A DNA stretch of 64,000 nt from Chamaecyparis obtusa (GCA_027943335.1 BSBK01009265.1:1-64000); one strand, 5' to 3'. Positions 23,252-35,984 are shown, numbered from the stretch's first letter. The notes: generated from the sequence alone by a model not told the origin. Program-made: numbers and translations.

Positions 23252-23763
23252 AAATTGGAATCCTGCTCCTTAGATTCATCCTAATCTTAAACTCCTCAAA
23301 ATAACTATCTATAACATTATTCACATTATCTCCCAGAATTTTCATTATATCAGAAATTTGTGAAATAATTGGTGTGTTGGTAGGCCAATCTATGTGACCT
23401 ATAGAAGGAAAGAATTTTTGGAGATAGAAAAACAAACATACTAACAGTGAGCCAAACTTATAGGTATTATAATTTTTTGACCAGATGGTTTTCATATTCT
23501 CTTCAACCTATTTCAGGAGTAGCTCAGCAAGGTCTATCTGATGACCCTTCTTTGTCATTTTGTGAGCCATATCCATAGCACTACATAGTACACTATTTAA
23601 TCTACTTGACTGAAAGAACTTATAACCTATAACATGTGCTGCAAACTTAACTTTTGGATCCACAATTGATGCAATCTTTAATGCTCTGTCGTCCCATGTT
23701 GCACATGTATTTTTCTCAACATTGGCTCGAGATGAACTTTGAAATGCTTTGGCCTTATCAGTG
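23252..23763 (-). pseudogene. Second gene of D, middle part between F and E
   Basis: Minus-strand frames 23882-23508 and 23495-23211 carry VIGYKFFQSSRLNS and YKFGSLLVCLFF, the D counterparts of LGYRFHHTSKVNS and FRFGSLIIYMNL in E. The first frame starts in F's LTR, and the second runs into E's LTR, so only 23763-23252 is D sequence. It joins 39718 upstream and 16064 downstream once the insertions are discounted. Confidence 0.7.
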
Positions 23764-23768
23764 TTAGG
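23764..23768. repeat. Target-site duplication of element F, left copy
   Basis: TTAGG before the LTR terminus at 23769; ATAGG follows the other terminus at 39718-39722. One mismatch in five. Confidence 0.65.
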
Positions 23769-24755
23769 TGTACGCACCCAAAAATGGTCACCTAGACTTT
23801 GGGCCCCATTTATTTGATTTATCAATTCTAAGTCATTTTTATCAATAATCAATATTTTCAACATTATTAATTTCTTGATCAAGTCTTAATTTCGATCATA
23901 TATTGGATTTTTATCCTTGGGCTAACCATTTATCCTAAGTCTTTATTTAATTAAAAGGAATATTTCCTCCCCTTTTGTTTAAATAAAAAGCCCCACTTTC
24001 CTCTTATCCTAAGTTGCACAAATAAAGTATTATTCATATTTTATAAAAAGGAGAAAAGCACTTTTTGTCTCATATGGACATAAAGTCAACTCTTATTTTC
24101 CTATTGGAGGATATGTGTGCACATGGATTGCTCCTCTTTCAAGCTCCACTGCTGATTAAGACTTTTTGCCTCTTAATCTCAATGGTCTATTTCTTTGCAT
24201 TTCTTATAAAAGGAGAGCTCTCTCCTTCATTTGCATCCACTTGTTTTATGCTAATGTTATGCTGTAGGTTTTAGGTGCATTTGGAGTTTGAAGATATTGA
24301 AGACTTGCTTCATTGCATCATCTAGTTCATATTTGCTTTCATAGTTGCATAATAATGGCATTCTTAGTGTAGATTTCCTTTTATGCAATAGAATAAGCTC
24401 ACATAGTCTAAATAGGAAGGCTTGGTAATACTTGTTCTTTCCATTTCATAGCTTAGTTTGTACTTCCATTTTCATAGCATAGCTTGCACATTTGCATCTT
24501 CATTTTAGTTGCATTGTATTGCATTTCATAGTGATTCTTGGAGATATTGGCATTGTTTCCCTTGTCTTCACTTGAATCTCTCATTGTGTGGTTGACTAGC
24601 AAGGTCACAAGCTTGTAGCTCTAGCTGAGAGCAAACACATCATAAGTCCGTTGCAACTCTATGCATAAAGAGCTATGAGCCGCTTTTGTGAGGCCTCATT
24701 CTTAAGCAACCTTGCATGTAATGGTTCATAGAAGTGCACCTTTTTAGTGTGTACA
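23769..24755 (+). repeat. 5' LTR of element F
   Basis: 987 bp, TGTACGCACCC to GTGTGTACA; matches 38732-39717. TATAAAAGG-like words (24036-24054 and 24207-24215) and a T/A-rich context are candidate promoter parts. Open frames inside (such as 24065-24274) recur in both LTRs and have no recognisable product. Confidence 0.92.
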
Positions 24756-24778
24756 TTTCTGGTACCCACCGTGGGGCA
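24756..24778 (+). other. Primer-binding site region of F
   Basis: TGGTACCCACCGTGGGGCA starts a few bases after the LTR. The phrase CCCACCGTGGGG after the LTR is characteristic of Tat-type gypsy elements, as far as I recall; I do not assign the tRNA. Confidence 0.6.
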
Positions 24779-24869
24779 GAGTAGATTAGCTTTATCCCTT
24801 TAATTCTACATTTTCCGTCAAAATTTTTGTGAATTTTCAGCTTAGTTTTCAGTCTCTGGTTTTCTGTCT

Positions 24870-25102
24870 CAGAGTATCGTGCGATACTTCTCAGAAATAT
24901 CATGCGATATACCTTTGTATAGCGGTGCGACACTTCGCGCGAGAGAAGAATCGCCCGCCAGTACTGAGAAATATCACCTGTTATCGGGTGAAGTATGGCC
25001 CGCCCATAGTGAGAAGTATCACCTAGACTGAGGTATATCTCACGGCTATAGGAAACTGTGTCGCGCGATACTGGTGAAGTCTGAGAAATATCACCTAGTC
25101 TA
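24870..25102 (+). repeat. Palindrome cluster 1 in the F leader
   Basis: Degenerate copies of a GC-rich palindrome: AGTATCGTGCGATACTT at about 24873-24889, ATATCATGCGATAT, TGTCGCGCGATACT and several half units (GAAGTAT, AAATATCACC). It is markedly richer in CpG than the DNA around it. Related clusters lie at 26516-26742 and 37529-37740. Confidence 0.8.
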
Positions 25103-27427
25103 ATAGAGATTTGCATTTCTAGTTTTCTCATCCGAATTTGATCTTTTTTAGTTTGCTATTTTGTTTTGCTATGTTTAGATAGGTCTAACCTACATCTTTT
25201 AGCTTAAATCTAGCAGTTTATTGCATGTTTACTTTTGGATTTGGATTTTACCAACCTTGTGGGTCTAACAAGTTGTGTTTGTAGGTGCTCTCATTTGCTT
25301 AAAAATTGCTAAAAATGCATTTCAAAGAGGGCTACTAATAGTTTTTGCAGGGCTGCCCAAGCATAAAAACAAAAAAAAATTTCTTGCTTATTTATTTTCT
25401 TTCCTTTCAAGTGTGGCATTCACTAATTGTATTAGGAATCTTAACACCTTGTGAAAGGGATCTTGAGGTGGTAGGAGAAGTATGCTCTTCACCTTTAGGT
25501 GAACCAAAAAATCTTGACCCATCTTAAGGTTTTGGAAGCAAGGGAGTAATTGAACCTCTTTGCTTGGTGTGTTTGGGAGAGATTCTTGAGATAGGGGAGT
25601 ATGCTCTTCACCCTTGTGGTGAACCAAAAACCTTGAACCTCAAGAGTTGATCTATTCTTTGTTTAGTTTAGGATCCTTTAGCGGGCTTACTCTTGAGAAA
25701 TCAAGAGGAACGACTCAAGTGGGGACAACCTTGTCATCATTTTCCTTGGTGCCAAGTGATTCCAACTCACTATAATCTCAAGGCTATCAAGGACACCAAA
25801 AACCTTGGTAGACATAACACTTGTCTTTGTTTGATGTGAGTAGCTCATGGGATTGCGACCATGGGAAAAACATTGAACAAGAATGCTTAAGGTACTCTTG
25901 AGGCCGCAAGGTCCTAGTCCTTTATGAGGAGCAAGAGGGGTGTTGTGAATGGAAATCTTTATTAAAAACCATTAGATAGAAGCCACCTTATTTTAGCCAA
26001 TAATCTTCTTAGTGCAAGGATTGATCCAAGTGGTTTACCCGGATCACCTTAAGATACTCACCATATGTGTCCCTTTGGTTGTGTTATTTGACATTTCCAC
26101 GACAAAGCTAACATCTCTTGTGGGTAACCACTTGGTGTGAGGCGAGGGGGCATCAAGTTGTGGGCTAAGTTGGTAAGTATTGAGCCTTGACCTTTTAGGA
26201 TAGATTTGCTTGAATTGTCTTTGGTTGTGTGATGCCAGTGCAAACATTCTTACATACAAACAATCGGTAGCATTCATAGGGTGCTTTTTCAATTCTGATA
26301 TCACAAGTGTTTATCTTGGCAAGGTTTCTTTTGCCCTTGTTTCAAGTGTTTGAGACCATGTTTTGATCCCTTACTGTTTGCAAACCTGCCAAAATTTTGT
26401 TGATAATGTGACTGAAATAAAAAACATCAATCCTCAGACTGGAAATTTTGACCAAACAGACCCAAAAATGCAAATTTTACACAATTCTGGTCACGAGATT
26501 AAATAATTCTACAACAGTATCGCACACTGTAAAGCGAAGTATCATGCGATACTTCGCGCTTGCTAGAAATATCGCCTGCTTTGAAGAGAAATATCGCGCG
26601 ATAGTTCACCCCTGACGGACTATTGCCCGACCCACCTGGAGTATATCGCCTGCCAGTGTTGAGGTATATTGCCTGGCTTCGGGCGAAGTATTGCGTGGTT
26701 ATAGGTTTATCGCCCTAGTAGCCTGGAATATATCACTTGGTTTATTTCTGCCGTGCTTAAATTTTGGTCAATTTCAGTTGCTGTTAATCAGGCTAGGTCT
26801 TAGAGTAGGCTTCTTGCCCTGATGTTTGAGGCCTATCTTGACTCTAAATTTTTGGTTTTAGTCCTCTGGGATAGCATCATTTGATTTACGAAATCACTTT
26901 GAAATAATTGCCAAGTTAAAAGGTCATTCTTGGTGCCAAGGTTCATCTCTAAGATTGTTAGCTACATTCTTGAAAAATTTTAGTACTCTTATTGTCCAAA
27001 TAATTTTCATCTCAATTTCAATTATCTTTTGGCCTAGTCCAACCTCTCGATTCAAAAGTGCAAGGGTAGTCACCCTTTGATTTGAAGCACCTCTTTGACA
27101 GTGTTGGTAAAGCCCTTTTTTCTTCTCATTTCTTTTTTTGGACAATAGAGGACTTTGATTATCCTAGTTTGGCGTTGACACTTTGAGAGGTCACCTTTTC
27201 ATTGAGAGTATCTTTCTTTCATGTCAGTTACGACAAGGTACCAAGTCAATCAAAGGAAGTGACCCCCTGTTGCCTTTAGCCAGTTACCACCTGTCAAGAC
27301 TCGTCAACAACCTAAGGGAAAAGGTCCCCTTTTTGATCAATCTCCTAAGAGTGAATCTGAAGTTTGTTTTAATCCGGGAGCTAATCCTAGTGAAGTGAGC
27401 ACCTCTTTCATACCACTTTCATCAAGC
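25103..27427 (+). other. Leader of F between primer site and gag
   Basis: A long untranslated leader with no coding domain on either strand. Within it a segment of about 45 bases (TATGCTCTTCACC followed by GGTGAACCAAAAA) occurs twice, at about 25481-25525 and 25588-25632. The open frames here overlap that repeat and are not genes. Palindrome cluster 2 lies near its right end. Confidence 0.6.
26516..26742 (+). repeat. Palindrome cluster 2 in the F leader
   Basis: Contains GAAGTATCATGCGATACTTC, AAATATCGCGCGATAGTTC and many half sites of the form TATCGCCTG or GAAGTAT. It is the same word set as clusters 1 and 3, in mixed order. Confidence 0.8.
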
Positions 27428-29662
27428 ATGGACATGAGTTACACTTTTACCCGACAACAAAGGGAAGCCATGAATCAAACTCTCGAGGATATTTTCCAAT
27501 GACATAGAAGAGAGTATGGTGGTTCTTCTCATGCTAGTCCATCTGGGTCACCTCCCAACAACATGAGGTATTTTGATGCTCACTAATGAGCCGAGAGACA
27601 TCATAAGCAAGCTCACTCAGATTCAGGGTCACAACACGAAGACCAGAACAATGAATCTAGTGATCACCACATAAATGTAGCTAATGCAATAAGACATTCA
27701 AGACAATCCTCCCCACTTAAAGACACCTCTCGATATGAAAATACAAGATTGAGAAGCATTAAGAGAGAGAAGCAAGCCTACTTAGATGAACAGGCTGCTA
27801 AAAAGGAAAAATTCAGACAACTAGAGGAAGAGGAACGTGCATTGTTGGATATACAGAAAAGAGTCACCCAAGAAGAAGAAGATAGACTCTATGCACAACA
27901 ACTCCAAAGCTGATTTAATGGGAGGGGAGCCAATAGTGGGACCAACTCACCCCCATCTACCCCTTCCCCTAGCCCTAGAAGAAGATCAAGGATGCCCTCA
28001 TGATCCCCGAGTCCTAGAGGAAGAAAGGCTTCAAGATATGACCATCATAGGAGACAGTCGTCTCATAGACATTCAAAGCAACCCTCCCAACGAGCACATC
28101 ATGGCTCACAACATGGAGGAAGTTATGCTAAAATTGATCATATGGATTTCATGACTATGCAACAAGAACCATCCTTTCAAGCATACGTGGAGCAATATGT
28201 GGAACAAAACAAAGACCAATTCTTGGAAAGTCTTATTAACAAAGGCGCTAAAGTTCCATATAATTTTGATGTTCACTAAAAGATCAAGAAACAGAGCCCT
28301 TCCACTAATGAGGTGATTTTACAAATGCAAAAGGATATAGACAGGATGAAGGCTCCCAAGAGCACATTTCATTTGGACTCCATATGTCCTAACCCCATTG
28401 ACAAAAGTGTGGTGATGGTAGAATTCCCTAAGAAAGTTGAGTTCCCAACATACGACAAATATGATGGCACTAGTGACCCTCATGATCATGTTCGACAGTT
28501 CTACATAATGAGCTTTTCCTTTCACCATGAAGACTCCTACTTGATGAGATTATTCCCAAGGAGTTTAAAAGGTCAAGCCATGGAGTGGTTCACCAACCTT
28601 TCCCCTCTAGTAAAGACATTTAAAGAACTTGTCCAAAGATTTTTTTAGCATTTTGCTTACAACTTATCGAGGTCGGTCACAATGCTTGATTTGTGTAAAC
28701 TTAAGCAAAATAAAGGGGAATCTTTTGTCACATTTTTACAATGATGGAGGTGATTGTGTTCAAAATACCCAAGGACAATTCCTGAAGAGGAGAGAATTGA
28801 TATCATTGTGAGCAATCTAATACCAGAACTAAGATATGAAGTCAAGAAAATCTCATTTAATTCCTTTGATACTATGGTAGAGGTGGCATGTCGCATTGAG
28901 GATGTCCTGAAAGAAAAAGGAATTTTGGCAAAACCAAGAAATAACAACAATAGCCAAAATAACAATACTAATGGCAACAAGGACAAAAAGAACTCCTATT
29001 GGAACAAAAACAAGCAAGTGGTCAATGATGGAGTTGTTGACTCATCTCAAGTAAAAAATGAAAGAGTTCTTAACCTCTCCCATGCAGTTCAAGCTATGAA
29101 GCTGCAAACGTCTTCAACACAACAAGACAAACCTAAGTATCAAAAGAGATCTAAAACGGAGAAAAGACAATTTACCAAATTGGGAGAATCTTATGCAGAT
29201 GTTTTTAAGACATTAGTTGCTCATAATTTGGCACACCCACAGGATCCTACAAAACATCGCATACCAGATCCTTTACCTCATTGGTGGGATGTGAAGGCTT
29301 TTTGCGTTTTCCATAATGGGATTGGACATGACATAGAAATTTTTTTAAAACTCAAGCATCTTGTCCAAGACCTTATTGAGAAAGGACAATTACAAGTGGA
29401 TGGGTTAACCACTAATGCAGATCATAAAGCCTTTAAAGATCCCTTGCCTAAATATGAGAAAGGAGAGAATTCTAAAAATAAGAATGGCAAGGCGGCTATC
29501 AACTACACCTACACGAATGCAGAGAACATTATTAACATGCTTGAAGTTGTGGATGATAGTGTCAACATGATGAGAGGGAAAGATCCCTATGGAAATAATG
29601 TGGACTCAACTCCTATGACTGATGAAAGACCCGCTGTGGTGATAAGAGGTCCTCACTCATAA
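27428..29662 (+). pseudogene. gag: gag of F
   Basis: The frame runs from ATG 27428 (MDMSYTFTRQQ) to TAA 29660-29662, about 744 codons, with around nine internal stops and no frameshift. The N-terminus is charged, with a Glu/Arg coiled coil (about residues 110-155) and a PSPSPRRRSR segment near residue 183. The capsid-type domain at 28420-28850 has the usual order: FPTYDKYDGTSDP, LFPRSLKGQAMEWF, FKELVQRFF, then (after stops) YPRTIPEEERI. An Asn/Lys-rich basic linker and a C-terminal part with LPHWWDVKAFCVFHNGIGHD (a degenerate Cys/His motif) follow. In an active relative it would form the particle. Frame and spacing show it was translated together with pol. Confidence 0.85.
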
Positions 29663-30508
29663 AGAACACCCCAGTCCCTCAATGCTGTCACTAGGGGGCA
29701 GGCCCAAGCGCCCATTATCATTAGAGGTCCTAGCACTATTAAGTCTAAGCAGCCCATGTCCAAAGGTGCTCCTCCAAAATCTGCCATTGGTCCTGATTTC
29801 AATTATAAGCTTATTGACCAGCTACAACGTACACCCGCGCAGATATCCATTTTTGAGCTTTTAGAATTGTCTCCTAAGCACAAGCGCATCCTTGAAGACA
29901 CTTTGCGAGCAGCCAGTGTCCCTAACAACTTAGATATTGACCAATTCCAAAACATGGTCAACCATTTGGCTAGCCCTCATTACCTCACCTTCTCAGAAGA
30001 AGATGAAAAATCCATCAGTCACCCACATAACTTGGCCTTACACATCGAAGTCATGATTCATAAAACCCATGTTAGGCATGTACTGATAGATGGGGGTGCA
30101 GGGCTCAATATTTGTACCCTGAGTTTGTTGCTGGCTCTAGGATATTCTGAGAACGTCATTGACACAAGGAAAAGGATCACAATCAAAGCATATGACGAAG
30201 CAGAAAGAAGTTCTAAGGGATTGGCTATTTTGCCTATGCGCATTGGTCCAGTAGAAAAATATATCTTATTTCAAATTGTTGATGTTGGACCTCTAGCCTA
30301 CAACATTTTGCTAGGTAGGCCATGGATTCACGAAATGCAAGCAGTCCCATCAACATATCACCAGTGTGTTAAGTTTCCCCATAACGGTGTAGAAATTTGC
30401 ATCCTTGGAGATAGTGCTTTGTCAGTTAATAACATTTCTGCGGGATCACATGTACCTTTGAATAGGGAAGCTGATAGTCCTAGTAGTTCACTTGAACAAT
30501 GCAAGTAG
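29663..30508 (+). pseudogene. Aspartic protease region of F gag-pol
   Basis: Same frame as gag. The active-site block VLIDGGAGLNICTLSL (near 30079-30126) has the D-x-G-A signature, followed by the second lobe and the closing block ILLGRPWIHEMQA (near 30305-30343). These are typical of Tat-type proteases, which mature gag and pol. Upstream a KSAIGPDFNYKLIDQL linker is preserved. The catalytic Asp is intact, but in-frame stops at 29660 and 30506 isolate the domain. Confidence 0.85.
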
Positions 30509-31738
30509 AAGTTCAAGATAATAGATCTTGGGATGGGAGATTATAAAATTGATTCTTTTACAAACATACCAATCTCTCCTAGGTCTAATGGGAGACCATC
30601 ACCAAGTGTGAAGCCTTCATTCTCAGCAATGACATTATTTGGGAAGTTTATTGAGTCTTCGGTTCCCATTCAGGAAGAGAAAGAAGAAGTTGCCATAAGA
30701 GACTGGATCTACCACGAGGAAAAATACAAGCACAATGAAAATTTTGCTCCTCCACCTAAAACTTATGGGAAAGGGTACACAATGGTTAAAAATATGGGAT
30801 ATCCAGGATATGGTCCCCTTAGTCATAGGTTGGATGCTAAAGTTGGGCCTCTTGATCATGCCCTTTTCAGATGAAAGAATAAGTCCACGGTTGGCTCAGG
30901 TTTTGAGAATAAGAAGAAGAAAGGTGTCCCTGTACCAGCTGCGATGGACAGTGACAGTGACTCAGATTATACGCCCGATCTTTCTAATCAACAAGATGTG
31001 TCTGATGATTGGGTGCCCTCAACGAATCTACTTTGGGGAGATTCCACAGATTTGATACTTGATAGTCTTATTATCCAAGCTACGATGGATAGTGACTATG
31101 TGACTGCTAGATCAACAAAGGAAAGTGTTACTGTCCTAACTGCGACGGATAGTACCAACACTAGCACTAGAGAGGAGGAAACCCTTCCTAACCTGGAGGC
31201 TTCTACATCACGAGGCCCAAATGATGACTCAGACACATATTCCCATGAATATGAATGGGACTCCCTTTCAGATGCAATAGTTGATCTGGATATAGATATT
31301 GTCCATGCTTATAGTACCCAACCCGATGCGACGAACGAGCTTAGTGTAGAACTGGAGGATTGTCCTCCTCAAATTATCTTAGTGGATGATGCTTCATTTG
31401 ATAGGATGAGTCCTAATTTGGGTATCTTAGGAGAAGACTTGATGAACTCTAATTATATGGTCACTAGAGATGACACCTTTCGCATAAACAATGTTGAACC
31501 AGTCATTGACCTACCCCTTGTTCACTTTGACCTAATTGACTGGTCTCAGCGCCACCAAGAGCCTACATTCCTCACCTTTCAAAATGATTATGAAATTGCC
31601 TGCTATCTGAATGCTCTTGAACCCGTGGCTTCTTCCACCAGTGAACCAACAACCAGCATGACAGAGCCTGATATTAAGTACCTCAGTCTCAAAATAAAAG
31701 AAAAAAAGTAAAATAGGTCTGATGGCGAAAACCACTTT
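30509..31738 (+). pseudogene. Linker between protease and reverse transcriptase of F
   Basis: Still the gag-pol frame, with stops at 30872 (TGA) and 31709 (TAA). The first part has YGKGYTMVKNMGYPGYGPL; the second is acidic, Asp/Ser/Thr-rich and of low complexity, with several DSDSDYTPDL-like acidic stretches. No domain is recognised. A long acidic linker between protease and reverse transcriptase is common in this lineage. Confidence 0.6.
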
Positions 31739-32908
31739 GTGGTGGTGTCAAAACCAAAAATAGTAAAAAGAAATGACGCATTCGAGGGTGAAAACCTCTT
31801 TGAGGCACCTAAGGATGGGGTACTTAATAACTTGCCGAGTTATTTCCAGGATAGATCATCAGTATTGATTGAGCCAACGAAGCCAGTCAATTTAAACACA
31901 GAAGAAAATCCTCAGATGGTCCATCTTGCTCAGTCTTTATCAGAAGTAGAGACCAAGGCATATGTACAGTTTTTACAAAAAAAGAAAATTAATTTTGCAT
32001 GGACCTATTCAGACATGCCAGGGCTTGACACAAATCTTATAATGCATCACTTATCCATAGCTCCAGGAGTCAAGCCAGTAAAATAGAGACTCAGAAAAAT
32101 GCATCCACATGTAGCTTTACTTGTCAAAGGGGAATTAGAAAAACTTTTGAGAGCTGGATTCATTAGAGCCATCGATTATGTAGAATGGATCTCAAACATC
32201 GTACCTATCTCCAAACATGATGGGTCCATTTGTGTCTGCACAAATTTTAGAGATTTAAACAAAGCATGCCCAAAGGATGATTTTCCACTTCCAAACATTG
32301 ACATGATAGTGGACATGACGGGGGGCTATGACATATACTCTCTAATGGATGGTTTCTTGGGGTATAATCAAATCAAAATAGCTCCTGAAGACCAAGAGAA
32401 AACAACATTCACATGTGCATGGGCAACCTATTGCTGGAACGTCATGCCATTCGGATTAAAGAATGCAAGAGCAACCTACCAAAGAGCTATGACCACTATC
32501 TTTCATGATATGATGCACAAAAATATGGAAGATTATGTGGATGATACCCTGGCAAAATCAAAAAAATGGGACACACACCTCGACGATCTGGAAGTAATTC
32601 TAGATCGCATGGAATAGTTTCAACTCAGATTGAATCCAAAGAAGTGTGCATTTGGCGTCACCTCAGGCAAACTTTTAAGATTCATAATATCAGCAAAAGG
32701 TATCGAGGTTGATCCCGAAAAGGTCCAAGCAATTCTAGATATGCCACCTCCTCGAAATATCAGCCAAATGAGAAGTCTTCAAGGATGTCTTCAATCCATT
32801 AGGAGGTTTATCTCTCAGCTTACAGATAGAGCACAACCCTTCAACAAGACATTGCATAAGGGTGCTTCTTGTGTTTGGAATGAGGATTGTCAAAAGAGCC
32901 TAGATTAG
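31739..32908 (+). pseudogene. Reverse transcriptase of F
   Basis: Same frame. Motifs in order: WISNIVPISKHDGSICVCTNFRDLNKACPKDDFPLP split over 32180-32295, then DGFLGYNQIKI, MPFGLKNARATYQRAM, and the catalytic box DYVDD (about 32530-32545), followed by LNPKKCAFGVTSGKLL in the thumb. The three catalytic Asp positions look intact. Stops at 32084, 32615 and 32906, all TAG, break the protein. The domain copies element RNA into DNA. Confidence 0.92.
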
Positions 32909-33340
32909 ATCAAACAATACTTGGCTAATCCTTCGATCCTAATGCCTCCTATTCCAGGAAAACCATTGATCCTATATATTTCAGCTACAGACACTTCCCT
33001 GGGGGCATTATTGGCTCAATCAGATGATACTGGCAAAGAACAGGCCATATACTATATCAGCCGTACTCTTGTCTCCTACGAGATCAATTACAATAATATT
33101 GAGAAGTCTTGTCTGGCAGTGGTGTTTGCTTCTCAAAAGTTGCGCCACTACATGCTTGCTCACACCATACATTTGGTTGCCAAAATTGATTCTCTTAAAT
33201 ACTTGCTTAGTAAGGCTGCCCTCATGGGTAGACTTGCTAAATGGATGATGGTCCTAACTAAATTTGACATAGAGTACATTGAAAGGAAGGCAATAAAAGG
33301 GCAAGCTATTGCTGACCAATTAGCTGATTTCCCAATTTAG
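32909..33340 (+). pseudogene. RNase H (gypsy type) of F
   Basis: Same frame. It starts with PLILYISATDTSLGALLAQ (the first Asp box), continues with IEKSCLAVVFASQKLRHYM and ends with the AIADQLADFPI block before TAG 33338. This is the RT-linked RNase H that removes the RNA template. Confidence 0.88.
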
Positions 33341-33985
33341 GATAGTATGCCAGTCCAAGTGGAATTCCCAGATGAACACATCTTGTATACAACTACTCAC
33401 ACTTGGACAATGTTCTTTGATGGTTCCCGCATGCAAAATGGATTAGGTGCTGGAGTGTTATTTGTTTCTCCACATGGGTACAATATTCCAAAGTCTTACA
33501 AACTATTATTCCCATGTACCAATAATATTGTAGAATATGAAGCTTTAACTAATAGCTTGAGAATGGCTATAGAATGGAACATCACAGAGTTACATGTCTT
33601 TGGGGATTCCCAGTTAATCATCAACCAAGTCAATGAAGAGTATCAAACCAAGGATTACCGCGCCATGAGGTTACAGGAACTAGAACTTCTAGATGAGAAG
33701 CATAAGGCTTCCTTTGATTATATGAGAGTGTATCAGAAGTGTATGTCCAAGGCATTCAACAAGAAGGTTCACCCTAGAGAATTTCAAATAGGTGATCTTG
33801 TTTTGCGAGAGAACCCTAAGAACCAACAGAATAGAGAGCAAAAGAGCAAGTTTGAACCTAACTGGCTTGGACCATATGTCATCACAACTGCTTTTGGTAC
33901 CAGTGCATATTTACTGTCAGATCTTGATGGAGAACAGCTCCCTGATCCCATCAACATTGTGCACCTCAAGAAGTTCTATCCTTGA
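33341..33985 (+). pseudogene. Second, archaeal-like RNase H fused to an integrase C-terminus
   Basis: Same frame, 213 codons. Residues 20-110 form the second RNase H seen in Tat elements: FFDGSRMQNGLGAG, CTNNIVEYEALTNSLRMA and FGDSQLIINQV hold the D, E and D of the active site. After DYRAM the text jumps to LQELELLDEKHKASFDYMRVY and on to the chromatin-facing integrase C-terminus (FQIGDLVL, NWLGPYVI, INIVHLKKFYP). The His/Cys finger and the whole DDE core, several hundred residues in relatives, are missing without breaking the frame. Confidence 0.85.
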
Positions 33986-35541
33986 TGCCCATTCTATCTG
34001 GGGGCATCCTTTGTACATATTTTATTGATCCTGAAAAAATATTAAAAAAATTCATATATGATGCTGAAAAAATCCTAAAAAGTATAAAAAGTCCTGAAAA
34101 AATACAAAAAAATCAAAAAATTCAAAAATCAAAAAAAAAATTAAAAAAATGAAAAAATTAAAAAAGATTCCAAGTGGTGAAAACCTGGAAACAGGCGCTA
34201 CTTGAGGCCTTTGCACTCCTATTTTGTTAGCACCCGTCCTCGACACTTAGCCACTTTCCATCATGCCTTGACCTTATTTGGCTTAGTCTAGAATTGGTCT
34301 TTGTCTTTGTCTAGGGGGCATAACTATTAGCATTGGTCTTTTAGGTGCGTTTGTCTCTTGGGGCATTTCACAACAGGTGTTTTTCAACACCACCCCAAAA
34401 TAGTGTTTTTCAACACTACCCTTGTGTCGAGTGTTCCTTAACACTTATCAGGTGTCTTACCTAACAGTCTCGTATGATGTGATATTTCTCACTAAGTAGA
34501 TATGATACTCAGAATTTGACTCTATGACCAACACACACGCACTTAAATAATCAACTCGCTGATGATATGATGACTTTATTTTTCTTTGTGTGCTGTCTGT
34601 GAGGATTTCTTTAATGAGTGATCTCTCCCTGAGAAGTTTTCGATGATGCATAGCTAGAAGACTGAGGGAATGAGAACATGTTTTCTTTCTTTATCTGTTT
34701 GTGGGTATATTTTGTTGATCCTAACTGTCATGAGCATTTATGCTGGTCCTACTTGACACTATGGATTGACAAGGTATTATCCTTGACTGTTTTGCGAGTG
34801 CATGCTTTTAGCTATCCTGACTTTCATGTGTCTTGATACAAGCATAATCTCGCTATATCAAACTTAGGTGATCTCACTGCATTAGTCATCTTGACCTATA
34901 TGTCTTTGATGCCTAGGTGAGATTTCCACATTTCTATCTGATAAAGATCATATTCATATTCACATAGTTATGCTAGTGTGCATTGTATGATCTTACGATG
35001 CTACCAATAATGCTCAATGATGATAATTAGATGTCTATAAGCATTGTGACCTTGCAAGTCAACCACTTTCATAATAGCTTGCATTCTTAGGTTCATGATA
35101 GTCTAGTTTTGCATATGGAGAGAGCTCTCATTTTTTCATCTTATGTGGACCTGTCAGTCGACTGCGCTCACCTTTTCTTCTTCTCGATCATGTATTTCAC
35201 TCCTTGTTCTTTTCATCTCGAACCTATTCCTGTTCATCATAAGGGGTTAATCATATCATCATACCTATATCAAAACTATCATTTTTAAGAAACATGAGTC
35301 TATATCATACACATGAGAATTAAACACACATCTATGAGAGAGAACATACATAAGCATTTTGAGCAAAATGACAAGACAGTATATATAAACTAGTACATCC
35401 ATCACAAGTGAGACAAATACACATGATACATTGAACATCCAGTAACCTCATATACAATGTCATGATATACAATACAATATGAGATCCTAAAATCTGGATC
35501 AAAAGTCTCAAGATATGTCCAAAACAACCTAAGACCTAACC
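33986..35541. other. F region between pol and the antisense gene
   Basis: It opens with about 130 bases of A-rich, ATCAAAAAA-type simple sequence (34030-34165), often seen after pol in plant gypsy elements. The rest is non-coding on both strands as far as I can see; the short frames have no domain. Confidence 0.55.
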
Positions 35542-35984
35542 CTAAGACTCGCTACCACCCTCGTGAGGAGCTCGTGGTGGTGGAGGCATGACTCTCCTAT
35601 TAAGTACCACATCTGATACCCCTGCCCACTGAGAGTATGATGGTGCTCTCTCACCCTCTAGGATGGCCTATAGGTAGAGTCCATGATAGTAGGCTGCCCT
35701 CACTGACTCCCATTGGAGCTCTAGTGCCTCTGCCTGTGCCATCGCCTCACGGCGTGCTATCTCTACCCTAAGATCAGCTATCTGCTGATCCCGCTTTGCC
35801 CTCAGATCCAGTAGCTATTGATCTCTCATAGCTATAGTAGTTTGGAGCTACTATATCTCTACCTCCTGAGCCTGTATTTGGGCTCTTAGATCCTCTCCCC
35901 CTGCAGACTGATCCTGCTATGCCTCTGCCTGCCGGCGAGCTGGTCTCGCCTCCTCCTCGAGCGTCATTGATCTCTGTCCCCGTG

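Noticed and set aside
24065..24274. 69-codon frame present twice (also 39028-39237)
   Set aside because: It lies in both LTRs of F. It is repeated because the LTR is repeated, not because it is a gene.
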